A stretch of DNA of 64,000 nt, taken from positions 32,849,501-32,913,500 of the forward strand of contig OX485805.1 of the NCBI GenBank assembly GCA_950295325.1, written 5' to 3'. The translations under genes were made by a program, and so were the position numbers. Positions 36,715-49,826 of this stretch are shown here, piece after piece (positions within the stretch are counted from its first letter, which is position 1; the number at the start of each line of letters is the position of its first letter). The notes under the pieces were generated by a model. That model was not told the origin of the DNA. It searched no databases and saw only the letters and a list, made by a program, of their open reading frames with translations. The stretch comes from Polytrichum commune. Its lineage: Eukaryota; Streptophyta; Polytrichopsida; Polytrichales; Polytrichaceae.

Positions 36715-39700
36715 ATGGGTCCCAAAAAAGGGGGCAAAGGCAAGGGCAAGAAGGTTAAAGCTGACCCAGGGTGGGCGAAGGTGAGATTCATTTAGCCATT
36801 TTCCACCGCCTCCCTCCGAATTCTTGCTCTAGTACACCACTCGCAAACGGCGAACGTCGGACGTTTTGGAATGTCAATGACCCTCCTGCAAGTTGGGGAG
36901 CCACGATTTTGTGCACTTTAATTAACGTCTGGACGATTGAAAATGTTCGATGTCCGATGGCGGTGGTTTGCACGGTCGTCAAATGTTTTGAAACATTGAC
37001 GTCTTTAAAAAACACAATTTACGACTGAAAGACCAAGTTACCTTCCTTGTCACAAACCCGACGCGTGATTGTGACATCGTTAATATTAATCTCTCAGCCT
37101 CGTGTGTGCATCATGACCTTCTACCGGAACATTGTACCTGGACGTCGGACGTTTTGGAATGTTCGACGACTCAAGAAAACGTGTGCGAATCTACTTCTTG
37201 AAATGTTTAAGCTACCAATCTAGGTATCAAGGGGAGCATAATTGTTGCTCACAGTATATGTCCACATCAATCCTTTGTTCTCCTTCCCTTCTCTGATGCG
37301 CGAGAGTGGTGTCCATGAAGGGAAGATGAATTCCACATGGCCACATGCTAGTGCCAATTCTGTACTCCCTTCGACCTACATTAGGGTTTGGAAATTGGAG
37401 GAAGGCTTTTGTTCAGCTCAATCAATGTAGTACTCCATGATCTACACAGTTTTTTTTTTAGTACAACATAAATGATCAAGTGCGTGTGATTTATAACAGA
37501 CAGTGCAGTGGGGAAAGTGGGAGAGACCATTTGAGTCGTTGCCGGATGCAATTCAGTTTCCAAATTTCGCGCCCATTCGTGAAGCGTTCCTCCAAGCTGT
37601 AAAGGAGGTCTGTTTCAGTTATTCTCTTGCGGTTTCCTACATGCTTGAGGCAACTTATCGATCTGACCAGGAAGAGGAGCATTTTTAGGATACAGTCATT
37701 TGCTACTTCTCCCATCGTGTGTTTGTGATGAGGAGGCAATATGAAAATATCAGTCACTTGGAATTTATTCGAGTATAAGGGGATTGATGTGAAGTTTGAG
37801 ATGGACTTGTGCACAGCTAGAAATGATCTGGAGTGAGACTATGGAGGAAAGCTTCTTTGCAGAGTTTTTTTCAATCCCACGACCTAATCTGGTCAGTATT
37901 TGAATTGGTATGCCACAAGTTTTTCTTCTATGTGGGCAATTAGGAGTCTACAAGTAGCTGCAGTCGGCCATGGGAGCATAATTTCATGTATTATGCATCA
38001 TCTTTTGTTTCTGGTAGTACTCGCCTTGGAGCTAGTCATATTGCAACTGATGAAAAAATCTGATGTCAATGTTCCGTTTCACTTCATGTCGAGATTATCA
38101 TCTTAGCCCAGAAAGATATGATACGGATCACTCTAAGAGTTTTTAGGAAAACTCTGGATTAATTTCTAGATTTCGCACTTTCCGATCCTATGTCCTGATG
38201 ATTCTCGGATGATGAGGGTACAGATCAAAATGAACATTCGTGGAGCGTACAAGCTGAAAAAATTTGTGTTGTCGCCATATGAGATTTTGCCAGCCATCAC
38301 CTACCTTGATATCTCATGTATGGCTGTTCTTGAGTTTGTACTCATACAGGTACTCTAGCTTCAACTTCTATATTCCTGCTTGAAATTAGGTCAAGCATTG
38401 ATTCAAGCAGAGTGAAGTTTGTACAAGTCATGATGTTAGCCTAGGTGGTTGTAGTATACTGAGGTGGTGGTTGTTACAAAAGTCCGTTTACAACTTACTT
38501 TTGATGAAACAAAGCATGGTGGAGTGAACAAAAACTGTATTCTATCAGTTTAGAAAGGCAAGTAGCTGGTTTAGGTGGGCCATGATGCTTTCATACATAT
38601 ATTTGCAAAGTTTGTAGGATCTACTTTCAAATTTCTCAATTTTCAGAAACTGAGAGTGAAGTAGACCTCAAGAAAATGTATTTTACTTCAGAATTTGTGG
38701 TGCACTAATATATAATATGATCTTGTACAGTGCTTCAATTATACATGTATAAACCTTAGCAAAGTTTGAAATGAAATAGGTTTTAGCTCAAATCCGCCAC
38801 ACGGTTTAGATTCTACTTCATGTGTGTATCTTCATAACACCAATGGGACACAAATTTTGTATTATATTTGGTTCAAACTCATTGGAGAGCTCCATGAACT
38901 TGGAATGACATTTTGTATAGAATTGAGCCTACTTCCCTTAGTGTAAATGAACAACGTATGACAACTGAAGGATGGACCACTTTTCTTGTTCACTTCACCA
39001 TGCTTTGGCCTTGATGTCAGAGTGAAATGGGTTTTCTGATTGCATCTGTCTTATCAGATGTATGTGTGGGACAGTGCCCTTCCCTGGAGTGGCTAAGTCT
39101 AGCGCGCTCCAAGTCCCTGAAGAGAGCAGTGATCGAGACACGGAATCTCAGGGAACTCATCATCGACACATGCCCTGTGCTGGAAAAACTTTTGGTGTGG
39201 AGTGGCGAGCTTACATCCTTGAAAGGCTTGTCTGACTCGAAGGAGCTCCAGTATCTGTTCCTTGATTGTCCCCTCCTTACTGATTTTGAGCATCCGAAAC
39301 TCTTTGTAAGGAACTCTGGACACTCTTCCCACTTCAGCTCATCTCGGTCATCATGGATGGGTTGTAACGAAATTGTGCTGCCACATTCCTGTGTCAATTT
39401 TTCAAACTTCTACATCATGTGAGATCGAGCTTATGTCCATCTCGCAACCATTTTTTGAAGTGATGTTGAAGGCCATCATGAATCCTTGACTTCTCTTTCC
39501 TGAATCCGTGTCCACAATTAGAAAAAATGTTAAACTGTGCTAAAAAACGTTTGAGACTGCTCGAGAACTTCGCGTTTATGTCTAGCAAAGAAGGCTGCTG
39601 GGAAGAAGCTCATATAATAAACCTGCACCTAAGAACCCACAGACATGCAAAGTTTTGGAGGATACATTTTAGGGCAAGCCCAACACAATTGCCACATAAC

Positions 39701-40368
39701 AAAGTAAAATGAGCTCGTTTGCGCCGCAAACTCGCCACAAACATAACGAGACGAACAATCAATGTCCTATTTTCCCTAAGAGTTTCACCTATTTAAGGTG
39801 ACTCATTTCCACTTAAAGGTGTGTCATTCACCTAAAATAGTCTAGAATGCTTCAGTTGATGAGTTTTTGTTTGTTTGTTTGTTTGTTTGTTTGTAATTAT
39901 GTCTTTTCAACTTTACAAGACAACCTGAGGTTAATAAAGTTTTACCGCGGCAGCCGGTGGTAGAATGGACCGTATCCGCACCCGCAAACGCAATAGTAAA
40001 TCCTGGATGAGAGAGGATTTGTTATGTGGACACAGCAAATGGGTGGGCTTGTGATCATGTAATCACTCATGCTGAATATAAAAATGATGCGATGGCTTCA
40101 TTAAGTATGACTATCTTCTGGTTTTGTAGCCAATGTGGTTTGAGTTCGGGCTTGTTTGCATTTGGTTCAGGTACCTGAGAAGCCTAAGGTGTATCACCCA
40201 ACCCTACTTCAGCTGCGGAAGTGGGCGGATAAACAGAGGCCACTACCAGATAAGGAATTTGGTTTATTAGCAAAAGATCTCACTCACGAGCATGACGATG
40301 GCTTGCACGAGGAGCTGAATTACCCTAATGTTCCTCGATTTCCACGGACTCTAATGCAAGGATTTTAA
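36715..40368 (+). CDS. Spliced leucine-rich-repeat protein (F-box/LRR-like), partial model
   Basis: Five exons are proposed, all joined in phase 0 at GT-AG sites: 36715-36780 (M-G-P-K-K-G-G-K-G-K-G-K-K start), 37509-37607, 38224-38349, 39075-39305 and 40171-40368 (stop). The product would be about 239 aa. Exon 4 has LRR character: C-P-S-L-E-W-L-S-L, then N-L-R-E-L-I-I-D-T-C-P-V-L-E-K-L and E-L-Q-Y-L-F-L-D-C-P-L-L, the cysteine-type LRRs of F-box/LRR and AMN1-like proteins. Exon 3 (Y-L-D-I-S) reads as the preceding repeat. The Lys/Gly-rich N-terminus has no assigned role. LRRs usually bind partner proteins, but the partner here is unknown. An exon may be missing between 37607 and 38224, and the start is the least certain point. 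Confidence 0.55.
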
Positions 40369-41139
40369 ATTGAGTGACATCATTCCTTCCAAATCTGGAT
40401 AGGATTCCGTACTGTTAAAATCTTGATCCCCGTGAGCTACCTTTGATCTTCCTGGCCGATTATAGATCTAGCTCATGCAAATGTAGGGGAGATACATACA
40501 TGGGCTGAGAAGTCTCAGGTAAGGCTCACAGGAAGGATTTAAGAGTTTTGCCAAAAACAATTGTGGAAACAATTTGCGTGTTCCTAGCATTTCTTGAGCA
40601 GAATAGCATGGCTGAAATCCCCACGACAGAAAATGCCATGGAAAAATTTATCAGGATTCAGGAAACCTGCGCCTAGTGCTCATAGTCTTAAAAAGGCAAC
40701 TGTGAAGTTGATTGTAAACAAATTAGACTGAATATATCTCAAAGTAGCATACAAAGAGATATGTCTGGATCCCAATACTATATGATGTTTACTGTGATTG
40801 TATAGTTCTGATTACATTATAATATACAGAAGCAAATGCTGTGCGTATACTTTCACTGAAGCGGCAGATAAGATCAGATTTTGTCTCTACATGTACTCAT
40901 AACCCAAAAGGTATCTTCGTTTCATACCCACACTGGTTTATAAATTTTTTTGGGGGGGTCTCTAATTTGTTTGCACCTTACTCAATCTGCAAAGTCTTCA
41001 AGAGAAACGGTGGTTTGAGGCATAGTTTTCGCGTATTTGCTCTGTATGAGTTTTGCCTACGTTCCAGACGGTTCGATGTTGTTCTTTGTTGATCGAAAAA
41101 CTGCGAATCGCGAGGTGGAGTATCGTGCCATGTGTTGAT

Positions 41140-41620
41140 GCGACGGTCGAGATAATGCAGAGAAGATCCAACACTTTAAATTGCAAAATTCATAATTAGA
41201 TGTAGAGAATCTGAGCTTACATCCAGGGAAAACTCAGGTACTTACATTAAACCGCATCAGTGAAGTCTTCGATCTTCATGAATTTGAGCATGGGTTACAT
41301 GTCCCGAAATGTCACTTATACTCCCTTTACTGAAAGCTTGCTCCCGGACAGGCCAGACGAGATGATGCAGAGAAGATAATTGTCACCTCAATTTAAAACA
41401 GATTCTAAATTCAGGCAGGCGTCACTAACTTGAAGTTAGGTGTAGAGATTAAGTGGAGCACACCAATGTGCAGGGTAAACCTCAGCTACTTAGACTGCAA
41501 ACATCAAGTAAGGTCTTTGAATTTCTACATGTGTCTGAGCATGGATTAACTTACAAGTTCCAACGTGTCACCTTCCTCATTTTCTTACAGAGAGCTTGCA
41601 CCGGTACAGGCCAGACCATT
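41140..41620 (+). repeat. Imperfect tandem duplication of about 210-260 bp
   Basis: The blocks 'tgcagagaagat' (41153 and 41362) and 'gcttgc(t/a)cc(c)gg.acaggccagac' (41337 and 41594) recur in the same order, with similar sequence between them. It lies between the LRR and LanC-like genes. No gene was recognised in it. Confidence 0.6.
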
Positions 41621-42895
41621 TTTGGATCGATGCAAGTGCAAAGCATGCAAAGCATGAAATGGCCACTGTAGACATGGAGTCTCCGGGGAACGCCATATGG
41701 AGGAGGTGCTGGGACAGTTGTCTTTGCCAGCATTCCACCACCTGTCCATCTGGGGAACATCTCTGGGAACCGCCGCTCTTGGCTTTGTGCTATCCGATGA
41801 TCCGTTCCCTTCCCAAGCGTGCCAAAATGTAAGTTAACCTAAGTTCAAACTTCAAACGTGGTCGGAAGAGGCGCCTTTAGGATCTGTCCCAACTGTAATG
41901 ATCATGTCATCATTTGCATGGCCAATGCCCATCCCATTGCATGGTGAGGCGCAACATCAATTGTCTCTTTGATTAATGGGCTGCAAGCTGTCGGGGTTTG
42001 GCACATTTTGCTCTGTTTTTTTTGGTTTGAACACCAGTAAGGAGATAGAGAGATAGATTGACTGAACTGCTCATTGCTCAATGTTAGTCTTCCTTCCTTC
42101 CACCCCTTAGGGAGTAAACGTGCTTGACATTTGTGACGATGATGATTCGATCCCTTGCCGGTGTCATCATCAATAAGTTTATGCTCCTGATGAATCCCGA
42201 TCCACTTTTTTTCAGTGTTCGGGCTTAAAGATGTAAGCATGTGTGTAGGTAAGTAAAATTAAAGTTGCAGAAATGTCTGACACCGACGGTCTAAAGTAGG
42301 TAGGTTGAAAACTTTGCCTCGTAAGCAGTGGTAGTTAACTTCATTCACCATCTTCTTCTGCTGACTTGCTCTGGTTTAACTTAGTTCAGCTCTCTCTCCT
42401 TTCCACTAAGAATTTTCGGATGGGGTTCTTTAGATTCGCCATTGTGATATTCCAACCACATAAGGGTAAAATCCATAACACCCATATTTCAAACATGATG
42501 ATCGATGTCCTGGGTTGATGATTGTGGTGGGTCCGAGATTCCTTAACACCAAAATCGATGTGCAAGGACATCCGTACCCTTTCACTTAGGCAGAGCCTCT
42601 GTTCCGAAGTTCATCAGCTTTGTCTTAAGTTCTTGGACCTGTTCGGCTTCGGTGTAGGGAGGGAGTTTTTTGTTTGATCAATTTCGCGCGGATGTGATTC
42701 TTCAGGGAAAGAATGCCTACTTTCAACTTTCTCGAGCTTCCCATGTATTCCAGGAGGCTACGGTTGCTGTGAAGTATAGTGTGATATTGTAACCCTGAAA
42801 TTCGAGATGAACAGTTCCAACTCTTGAAAAACACCATTTTCTGGAATTAACTGGGGATCGAGTACTACTTTGAAGAGGAGTGAACCATCAATATC
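41621..42895. other. Upstream region of the LanC-like gene
   Basis: No confident coding exon. An open frame at 41596-41832 has no recognised domain. This should contain the promoter and 5' leader of the LanC-like gene, but no clear TATA box was picked. Confidence 0.4.
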
Positions 42896-45800
42896 ATGGG
42901 GGACCGATATTTTGCCAACACTCTGAGCGACTTCGTGGAATCGACAACACATGCCGATGAGGATGGGGATGCTGCTGCAATCACGAAGGATCCACAAAAG
43001 AGCCTGGAGCTCCCCATGTCGGAGATGCACAACCTCCTTAAGGCTGCCATCGCCTTGAAAGATGAGGTAGAATCTGAGTGGCTTGCGTTGTGCCTGTAGG
43101 TTTAGCGTTTTTAGGTTTTGACACTGAATAGTGTACCATGTGGTACCATGTGGTACCATCAGAACTTCTGGAAGGTTTCCGATGCTTCAGTTTTTCCCTG
43201 AAGGCTGTAAGAGTGAATAATAGTTGGTTGGTTACTTTGACATCAGCTATAGAGTCAGACAAGTCATATAAGTATCGCTCAAGTCATATTCTGTATAACA
43301 AAATTGTTGCCTTACCCTGCCTGTTGCAACTCGGTCAGTAGTTACTTTGCCTTCGTAGGGCTAATCTGTACTGCATTGAGTAGTAGATAGCGAAATGGAA
43401 TTTGTATGAGGTACAATAAAGTATCTCACGTCAGTATTGTTCTTCTTTTACACTTGTCTTGCTGTTGGTGAACAGAATAGTGTATATTTCGTTAATAAGT
43501 GGCATTATCAGAACTTCTGAAGGTGTCCGGAGCTTCAGCTTTCCAAAGAAAGATTGTAAGAATGGGTAGTTGGTTGGTTACCTTGACATCAGCTAGAGAG
43601 TTAAAACAGGGTGTTTTATCAAATAACCAAACTTGTTGGCTTTGTTTTTCTATTGCAGGCTTTTGTCTTATTCCTCCTGTTTTAATAGTGTTGAAATTTA
43701 GGTCTTATTATATATGCTATACAAGACATTGTTTGAGTCTTCCCGTCACCTCTGGATATCATTAGCAGAAACTCCAGACAGAATCTACTGCTCAAATCCA
43801 CCATTTGGCTATTGCTACATCTGAGCTTTGTTTTCTACTTTATTTTTTATTCTCCGATTGCTTCCTTTTGATTACCTTGTAATGAGTATATAACCCTGAA
43901 GGCTTTGGTTTACTATACTTCTTCCTGCGGTACTGGTCATCTTCATCTGTAAGTATTTTTTAAACATCGATACTTACATAGACTATTGACAGCAGCTACC
44001 GAGTCAGACGGGTCATAAATCACTGAAGTCAGATTTTCTTTACCGATATTGTTGCCTATCCTGCCCTGGTCCAACATGGTCAATGCTTTACCTTCGATTG
44101 TCTTTGTGGGACTTCTTCGTTCTGCATTGTAAATTGTTAAAATGCACAATGATGTATTTGATGTCAGATTCTTCTTCTATTTCACCTGTCTTGCTGTTGG
44201 TGGCGAGCTATGGCTAAGTCCCTTTAGAGATGTCGTAATATCTGGAAAGAGCGAACCCTAGGCTTGTAAGGACTTGTAATCTGACACTGTGGGTTGGATT
44301 TGTGTCAGGTAGTAGAGGCAACATGGATACGACATGGGCCACGAGTGTCGGATCCTACTATGTATGTGGGGGTGCTGGGAACAGCATTTTTGTGCTTCAA
44401 AACCTACAAAGTTACAGGGAGCGCAGATGACCTTGCTCTCTGCTGTGATATTGTTGCTAGCTGTGCTGCTGCCGCAGAACCTATGAAACAGTATGGTCTC
44501 TAACTTCACTCCAAACGCTGTGCATTGCTCTTTAAATTTGGACAAACAAATACTGGGAACTGGAAAGGAGCACCTAAAATGATTGTGCCCTTACCTTTAA
44601 AAGTTGGTTGTCATGTTAACTCATCATTAGCCAAATCACTGTACATTGAGTGAAACACTGTATTATTGTCGACTGTTCTTAGAGTTAGCGAACAGTCCTA
44701 CAGAAGAAGCAGCGAGCGTGACATTGATGTCCTCTGGCACTGGAATTTGATAACATATCAGGTTGAGCATGTTGTGGGATCAAGATCGTTTGCAAATCTA
44801 GCAAAGAAATTGGAAGGAAGATTAAAAGCAACGTTGTGGTGGGATGCTCGTGTTTTCGTGCGTGTTGTGGAACAGGTATGTTACATTCCTGTGTGGGCAG
44901 CCAGGCATTTATGCCCTTGGAGCAGCAGCAGCAAAGTGCAGAGGTGATCAGCAACATCTTGAGCACTATCTTGGACTTTTTAATGAGGTAACGTGCTCTT
45001 TCAAGCAGGACTATTCAAAAGCAGACACTTTGTCTTGCTTGATCCTTTTTGATGTACTTTCATTCTTTGCATGTAGGCTACTATTCTGTTGTTACAAAAC
45101 TAGTCCATGGTAATTGTTGCAGGCATGCTAAATTTTGTGCTCTTCTACTCCATTATATGATCACAAGCAGTTAGGCTCATGGTAATCTTGTCCCATTGGT
45201 GTGAATTTTTAGATGGCTGTGTCTTTTCCACAAGAAGCAGGAAATGTGTACTTACATTTCAGTTCTTTGGACTGGTTTCATATGGAGGGTAGGGCTAAGG
45301 TGTCTGTAGCTCAAGGATACATGAATAGCTGTGTGGGATATTGAGTTTCACTCTATTCATCGCTATAGGCCTTTGGGTAACAGATTCATTATTAACAGAT
45401 TTGTAGCTAATTGTGCAGGTTTCAAGAATGAGGAGAAATATGTTCACTAACATGTTACTATTTGATACTGTCTCCAGATTGCCAAACAGAGGGTTCTTGC
45501 TGTAGGTCCAGGAGAGGGAGGAATGGGCATGCCCTATGAGCTTTTGTATGGCCGTGCTGGGTTTTTGTGGGCTGCCCTGTTTTTGAACTATCATGTTGGT
45601 GAGGAGACGATCCCATGGAGCGTTACAGTTAGTTTCACAACTCATCCTTCACTGTCTTCAATTTCATTTTGCAATTTCTACAAACTATTTAATGTAACTC
45701 AATCAACTATGTTTTTGGGGGTCTTTGATTAGTTGCACAAATTGTGTATCTTTATAGAGATTGTGATTCTGAAACATGTCTACCTTGGGAATGTTCTTGA

Positions 45801-48719
45801 GTGAGCAATAATGATATTAATATGAACCTAAGCATAGATTGTCCCCTTCAAGTTGAGAACGGGAGGTTCTTGATGTGGAGTTAAGTCTTGCAGTACAGTG
45901 ATTGCGCAGTGTAAAATTAGCATACCAAGAATTTCATACGAATTTGCACCAAGAAGCATGCACCCGTTTCTCCTGCAAATGCAACCGTCTTTAAAGAGAG
46001 TGGTGTCATTCTCTTTGGATGTAGAAGTTATAGTGATTCCAGGTTCTGATCACTGAGGTTGTGGTCCTACATCTGTAAAACTAGTTCTGAAGGTTATGAG
46101 CACATACTTATCAAAGTATTTGCTTTGCACCAAGCAGCATGTACCCATCTTTTCAGCAGTGGCAACCGTTTTCAAAGAGAGTGGTGTCATTCACTTTGAA
46201 TGTAGAAGTTATAGCGACTCCAGGTTCTGATCAGTGGAGGCTGTGGTCCTACATCTGTGAAACAATTTCTGAATGTTACTAGCACAAACTTATCAAAGTA
46301 TTTGCTTGCATTGCAGGGCCCGGTGGTTGATGCAATCCTGGCAGCAGGAAGAGCAGGATCTTCACATACACAATGTCCACTTATGTATCAATGGCATGGA
46401 ACCCGCTACTGGGGAGCAGCTCATGGTCTAGCAGGCATCATGCATGTCCTCCTTCATTTCCCACTGAACGAGGAGGATGCTGATGATGTAAAGGGTACTT
46501 TACGGTACATGATCAAGGGGAGATTCTCAAGTGGGAACTATCCATCCAGTGAAGGTAATGCAAGAGACCGGCTGATCCATTGGTGCCATGGAGCTCCTGG
46601 AATTGCAATGACCCTTTGCAAAGCTGCTCAGGTATGTGCTGATTTTGCATGTACTCTGTCATGCAATTGTATTTTGGTTTAAATTGGCATATTTGCATCC
46701 TGGGCTATGGCGTGTAATATGCTATCTCAACCCACCATGAACACAGAACCAACCAGCACCCAAATGGAAGGGGATACTTCATTTCAGAATGCAATTCTGA
46801 CACATGCAAGGGTCTCTCATTTATGAGAGCTTTGAAGAATGAGAGGTATCCTTAGAGTTCATAGACTTGTGTTCTGATAATGCCCCTCCCACTTATATCG
46901 TGGTCATAGGTTTGATGTTGGTGTTAGGTTGAGCTACCTTACGCATTAAAAATGTGCACATAAAAAATGCCTTCAAATTCTTATACAGAGCTACACCGTT
47001 AATGGTATTAAGGTTGAGGGTGCTTAAACCAACTCTTTAAGCTATTGCTCATACATATGGCTATGTGGTTGATATGTAAAATATATATTCTTATTAGCCT
47101 TTGGGCTAAACATAGGTATCAAGACAGAAAAAAAAAATTTAGTCTCAATTGAATATTTGATGAATATTCAAAGTCAAAACTATTAGCTTCCTTAAACCAA
47201 TTCATAGGCCCCGTGTATAGCAACCTCGCATATGATGAGGACCCCACCTTCATTGCCTAGAACCAACACAACATAGTTGGGTACTAGACCCAAACTACAT
47301 CAAAGCCCAAGTAGTAATGGTACGCAAAGCCACACGGCTACCTCCATGATCCCACCCGGTTCGATTGCAAAACCATCACCTTGCATCCCGGGAAATGACC
47401 CTTTTGTGCTTTGTGGGCCTACCTCCTTGGCGTTGTGAACAGAATGGCTAGAACATATGTCCGAGCAACCTATTCAACCTTTGCTAGTAAAAATTGAATT
47501 CTTAAAAAGTAAGAAGTTGTCGCTTTGCATGATTTCAATTAGTAAGTGAATATCATAATAAGATTACACAATAAGTGTAAATAGTGTGAGCAGATGTACA
47601 ATGTGACTTGCCAAGGGCAGCCCTTTAGTGTGGCCCATAGCATATACAGTCATGCAAGAAAATAGTGTGCCACCCAAATTAGCTTGTCATGCACCTCCTT
47701 CACCTAGGTTGGACATATTTTCAATGCACACTACTGTAGTTTCTATCTAGTAGACTTATTGAAACCTATAACATGGACTTATGATGTAATTTCTGTGGGT
47801 TTGTGAATAGTGTGCACCCACAATATTATCCCCAATATTTTAAGTGTGGCCCATGGAGTTTACCATAATCAGTGATAAGATTTTATACAAATGCATATAA
47901 AACTGCCAATGGCTAATGTTGGAACTCTGGTTCAGGCATTGGTATGATTTGAGTTCGTGTCATCAGGGCAATCTACACACCTAAGGTCTTAAATGCTTAC
48001 TTTTTCTGACTAGCCCACTTCTCCTATGATATGAAACTGACAACCAGTATGAGATGTTAGCTAATCCAAATCGAGTTCATAGCATCTTTCCTCATAATTT
48101 TCAGAGCTCATATGAGATCTTATTTATTATCAAAGTGAAGATTCTCGTGCTCATTAATTTGCCATATAAGTCCTCCCCAAGTATGGTGACTATTAAGTTG
48201 TAGAATGGTTATCATATTTTGAGCACATAGTCCAACTCTCAATATCACATGTCTTTGTGGTATCTGTTTTTGGAATCACGCCTAACCACATACCATTCAA
48301 ATATAAGTGTTCTGACAAGAAAAGTAACTGAATAAGGGTTGTCTATGTCAATATCATCCATAAATCTGGTTATACAGGTTTTCCCCGAGTGTGAGGAGTT
48401 TCAGAGGGCAGCAATAGAAGCAGGAGATGTGGTCTGGAACCGGGGCCTGCTGCGGCGCTTAGGTTTATGCCACGGCGTCAGCGGGAATGCATATGTTTTC
48501 CTCTCCTTGTATCGGGCATTTGGGGGTGCAAGGCATGTTTTCCGCGCGAGACAATTTGCGAGGTTCCTACACAAGAATGCACGTGAGTTAATCGCGGCAG
48601 GAGATATGCATGGTGGTGATCATGCTCACTCTCTCTACGAAGGCTGGGCAGGAACTGCGTGCCTGTGGTTAGATGCTGTCAAACCACTTGACTCTAGATT
48701 CCCTGGCTTTGAGCTTTGA
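42896..48719 (+). CDS. LanC-like protein (GCL/GCR2 family), six exons
   Basis: Exons: 42896-43066, 44309-44490, 44876-44987, 45478-45627, 46317-46631 and 48378-48719. All introns are GT-AG with matching phases, giving 423 aa, close to the usual plant length. The N-terminus M-G-D-R-Y-F-A-N and blocks R-V-S-D-P-T-M-Y, V-T-F-L-C-G, Y-E-L-L-Y-G-R-A-G-F-L and H-W-C-H-G-A-P-G mark the family. The zinc ligands of LanC proteins appear as Cys295 (HWCHGAPG) and Cys341-His342 (LCHGVSGN). Eukaryotic LanC-like proteins are cytosolic or membrane-associated. Mammalian members add glutathione to dehydroamino acids. Arabidopsis GCR2 was once proposed as a G-protein-coupled abscisic acid receptor, a claim later disputed. 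No lesion is seen, so the gene looks functional. Confidence 0.95.
43138..44206 (+). repeat. Duplicated segments within LanC-like intron 1
   Basis: The segment around 43150-43260 (atcagaacttctg ... gttggttact.tgacatcagcta) recurs at about 43503-43605. The segment 43250-43475 (ttcttttacacttgtcttgctgttggtg end) recurs at about 43990-44206. The intron has grown by internal duplication. It is non-coding. Confidence 0.65.
45946..46316 (+). repeat. 191-bp tandem duplication ending at the intron 4 acceptor
   Basis: Copy 1 (45946-46136) and copy 2 (from 46137) share 'aaagagagtggtgtcatt', 'tgtagaagttatag' and 'ccaggttctgatca', and run into 'tatcaaagtatttgctt'. In copy 2 this is followed by the real splice acceptor (ttgcag before exon 5). 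In copy 1 the same place reads ttgcaccaagcag. An alternative acceptor could therefore exist upstream. Confidence 0.8.
47989..48340 (+). repeat. Dispersed repeat R1 inside LanC-like intron 5
   Basis: This is homologous to 48-400 in the same orientation. It lies within the 1746-bp intron 5 and ends about 40 bp before the exon 6 acceptor, so splicing must cope with the insertion. Confidence 0.65.
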
Positions 48720-49399
48720 CAGTGTCTATTTGATATCATTATACCAAGTAGTGGAGTCCCATCAGTTTTGGCATGCATCCATGCTCAGTCTGTCGCCAGT
48801 GCGTTCGGATTGCCACCGGCTCATGCTCCGAAGTAGATCTCTGTCCTGTTAATATAATTGAGGAGAATACCATTCTAGGGCTTTGGAAAATGGCCTCACA
48901 AAAGACTAAGGTAATTTTTTTTATAGCACGCCATAACCTTTTTTCTTTTTCTTTTTGTTTCTTTTGATAATTCCTCCTCGTCAATTTCATTATGGTGCAT
49001 GCAAGCAAGTAGAATCTAGAGCCCTGCAGGAGGGTTTCAACCTGTTTTGGTCAAGTATATAGGTGAATGCATGGTTATCAGTGATGGTATCAAAGAACCT
49101 ACCCGTGGGCATCAAAATTGTAACACCAGTCTAATATTGATAACTGGTGGGTATGTCAACGTGAGCAAATCTTTTGTATACATGAGTTATTATTTGGGTC
49201 AATACCATTTTGAACCATATTGTTACTTGGGCAATTTTGCCTATTTTATATGTAATTCTATATCTCTTTATTCTATATCTCAATTTTACCAACAAATGTG
49301 AAATTGGCAATTTGGACATTATAGAACATTAACCACTTTACTTGGCAAAAAATTACATCAAATAGGAACAAGATACAGTACTGTGCAAATCCAAATAGT
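48720..49399. other. 3' flank of the LanC-like gene
   Basis: The expected 3' untranslated region and spacer. No second gene or clear polyadenylation signal was singled out. Confidence 0.4.
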
Positions 49400-49570
49400 A
49401 AGCGGTGCTAAATATCATATTCAGTGTAGTGATCCTGGAATGGTGTTTATGTTTTGTGCACATACTTTGATTTCATCGTAACATGTGGCTTTGTGGTGCC
49501 CATTCTTGACCATGTGCCTTGTCATATACCACCCACTCTAGAATAAACGTATGATTAAGAAGGGTGACCA
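49400..49570 (+). repeat. Fragments of R2 and R1 side by side
   Basis: About 49400-49435 carries the R2 tail (gctaaatatcatattcagtgtagtg). About 49440-49570 resembles the 3' half of R1 (ttgtggtgcccattcttga ... aaacgtatgat). The adjoining arrangement suggests that R1 and R2 may be parts of one longer element. Confidence 0.5.
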
Positions 49571-49624
49571 CATAAGGCCCACAAATCTTGTCCACTTTTA
49601 CCTCTCTTCAAAAACAAAATTTAG

Positions 49625-49826
49625 TTGTTCGAGACGGCCCTAAACTACCGGATGATAGTGGAGAGATATCCAAATCTCAAGGAAGAGGTTGGCGGTTTGA
49701 TTCTTGGTTGTGAAATCTCCTCTCTGCTTGATGGTAAACTTGCCAGGTGGTCAACTGCCTCCTGTGCTTTGATGCCTAGCCTGTTGGCCTTTCGTCTCAA
49801 AAAAAAAACGAAAACGAAAACAAATT
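49625..49826 (+). mobile_element. SINE-like insertion with A-rich tail
   Basis: The segment holds a B-box-like 'ggtttgattc' near 49692, a body ending 'ggcctttcgtctc', and an A-rich tail with regular interruptions (aaaaaaaaaacgaaaacgaaaac). Near-identical flanks 'aaaatttagt' (about 49615) and 'aaattttagt' (about 49823) may be the target duplication. The A box is poor and there is no second copy in the window, so the call rests on architecture. Confidence 0.45.
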
